DNA of 64,000 bases, from the NCBI GenBank assembly GCA_009667805.1, contig CM019064.1, forward strand, positions 108,040,328 through 108,104,327. Direction: 5' to 3'. This document shows positions 62,613-64,000 of the stretch, piece after piece. The position numbers were made by a program, and so were the translations under genes. Below the pieces are notes generated by a model, which saw nothing but the letters and a program-made list of their open reading frames with translations, was not told the origin of the DNA and searched no databases. This DNA comes from Leptobrachium leishanense. Its lineage: Eukaryota > Chordata > Amphibia > Anura > Megophryidae. The first letter of the stretch is position 1. Each line of letters opens with the position of its first letter.

Positions 62613-62901
62613 TACAGTTGCAAGAAAAGTATGTGAACCCTTTGGGATTACGTGGAGTTTTGCATGAATTGGTCAGAAAATGTGCTCTGATCTTCATCTA
62701 AGTCACAACAATTTGAAAAACACAGTCTGCTTAAAATAATACAACACAAACAATATATGTTTTCATGTTTTTATTGAACAGAACATGTAAACATTCACAG
62801 TGCAGGGTGGAAAAAGTATGTGAACCTTTGGACTTAATAACTGGTTGACCCTCCTTTGGCAGCAATAACCTCAACCAAACGATTCCTGTAGTTGCAGATC
62901 C

Positions 62902-63924
<1,023 letters not shown>

Positions 63925-64000
63925 GGTTCACATCAGGCAGTGCTTCTTGAAACCAGTAAACCCAAAACTGGTGTGTGTTTTTAAAGGGCAGGACAGCTTT

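Overview
This window looks like vertebrate, intron-dominated nuclear DNA, most likely from an anuran amphibian (inference). It is AT-rich and has only one convincing host coding exon: a 790-bp minus-strand exon at 31197-31986 of a neuroligin, closest to NLGN4. The transposon fauna is a Xenopus-like mixture: several Tc1-like elements, Harbinger/hAT/piggyBac-type non-autonomous elements, a Tx1/L1-type LINE, Penelope-like elements (PLEs) and a Helitron. The rest of the window reads as the introns on either side of the exon. I could not find the neighbouring NLGN4 exons.

Layout. 0.1-1.7 kb: TTAA-flanked element with diverged ~330-bp internal repeats. 2.5-3.5 kb: two large palindromes beside a PLE end. 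3.6-5.0 kb: Tc1-like element. 5.4-6.95 kb: PLE fragment with a hammerhead-like motif and a GIY-YIG endonuclease, tangled with a tRNA-derived SINE. 7.2-13.1 kb: minus-strand Tx1/L1-type LINE, broken ORF1 and ORF2. 13.5-15.95 kb: two tandem pieces of a CR1/L2-like LINE, split by a Harbinger-like MITE. 16.3-16.7 kb: minisatellite. 17.75-19.27 kb: decayed Tc1 with a SINE inside. 19.4-22.7 kb: three related MITEs. 23.2-24.8 kb: Tc1 with a 1-bp frameshift. 25-30.8 kb: intron, SINE and MITEs. 31.2-32.0 kb: NLGN4 exon. 33.2-35.1 kb: GC-rich MITE and an LTR-like element. 35.3-38.4 kb: Harbinger transposase pseudogene cut in two by a hAT-like insertion with an 8-bp target duplication. 39.7-41.9 kb: MITEs and a third Tc1 family. 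42.4-44.1 kb: two PLE ends with hammerhead-like motifs. 44.8-53.0 kb: an 8.2-kb hAT-like composite with long inverted ends, containing a Myb/SANT ORF remnant (itself hit by a MITE), another hAT-like MITE, and a 3.3-kb Helitron loaded with palindromes and a 19-bp minisatellite. 55.3-56.4 kb: hAT-like element. 57-58 kb: MITE. 58.5-59.0 kb: PLE end with the best-formed hammerhead motif. 60.6-61.0 kb: solo LTR. 61.6-62.6 kb: minisatellites. 62.6 kb to the end: Tc1 running off the window.

The most striking content is (1) a dispersed set of at least six PLE-associated hammerhead-ribozyme-like motifs, one of which overlaps the stop codon of the PLE ORF, and (2) the nested hAT/SANT/MITE/Helitron composite whose boundaries can mostly be read from target-site duplications. 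All structural calls come from reading the sequence; no alignment or folding program was run.
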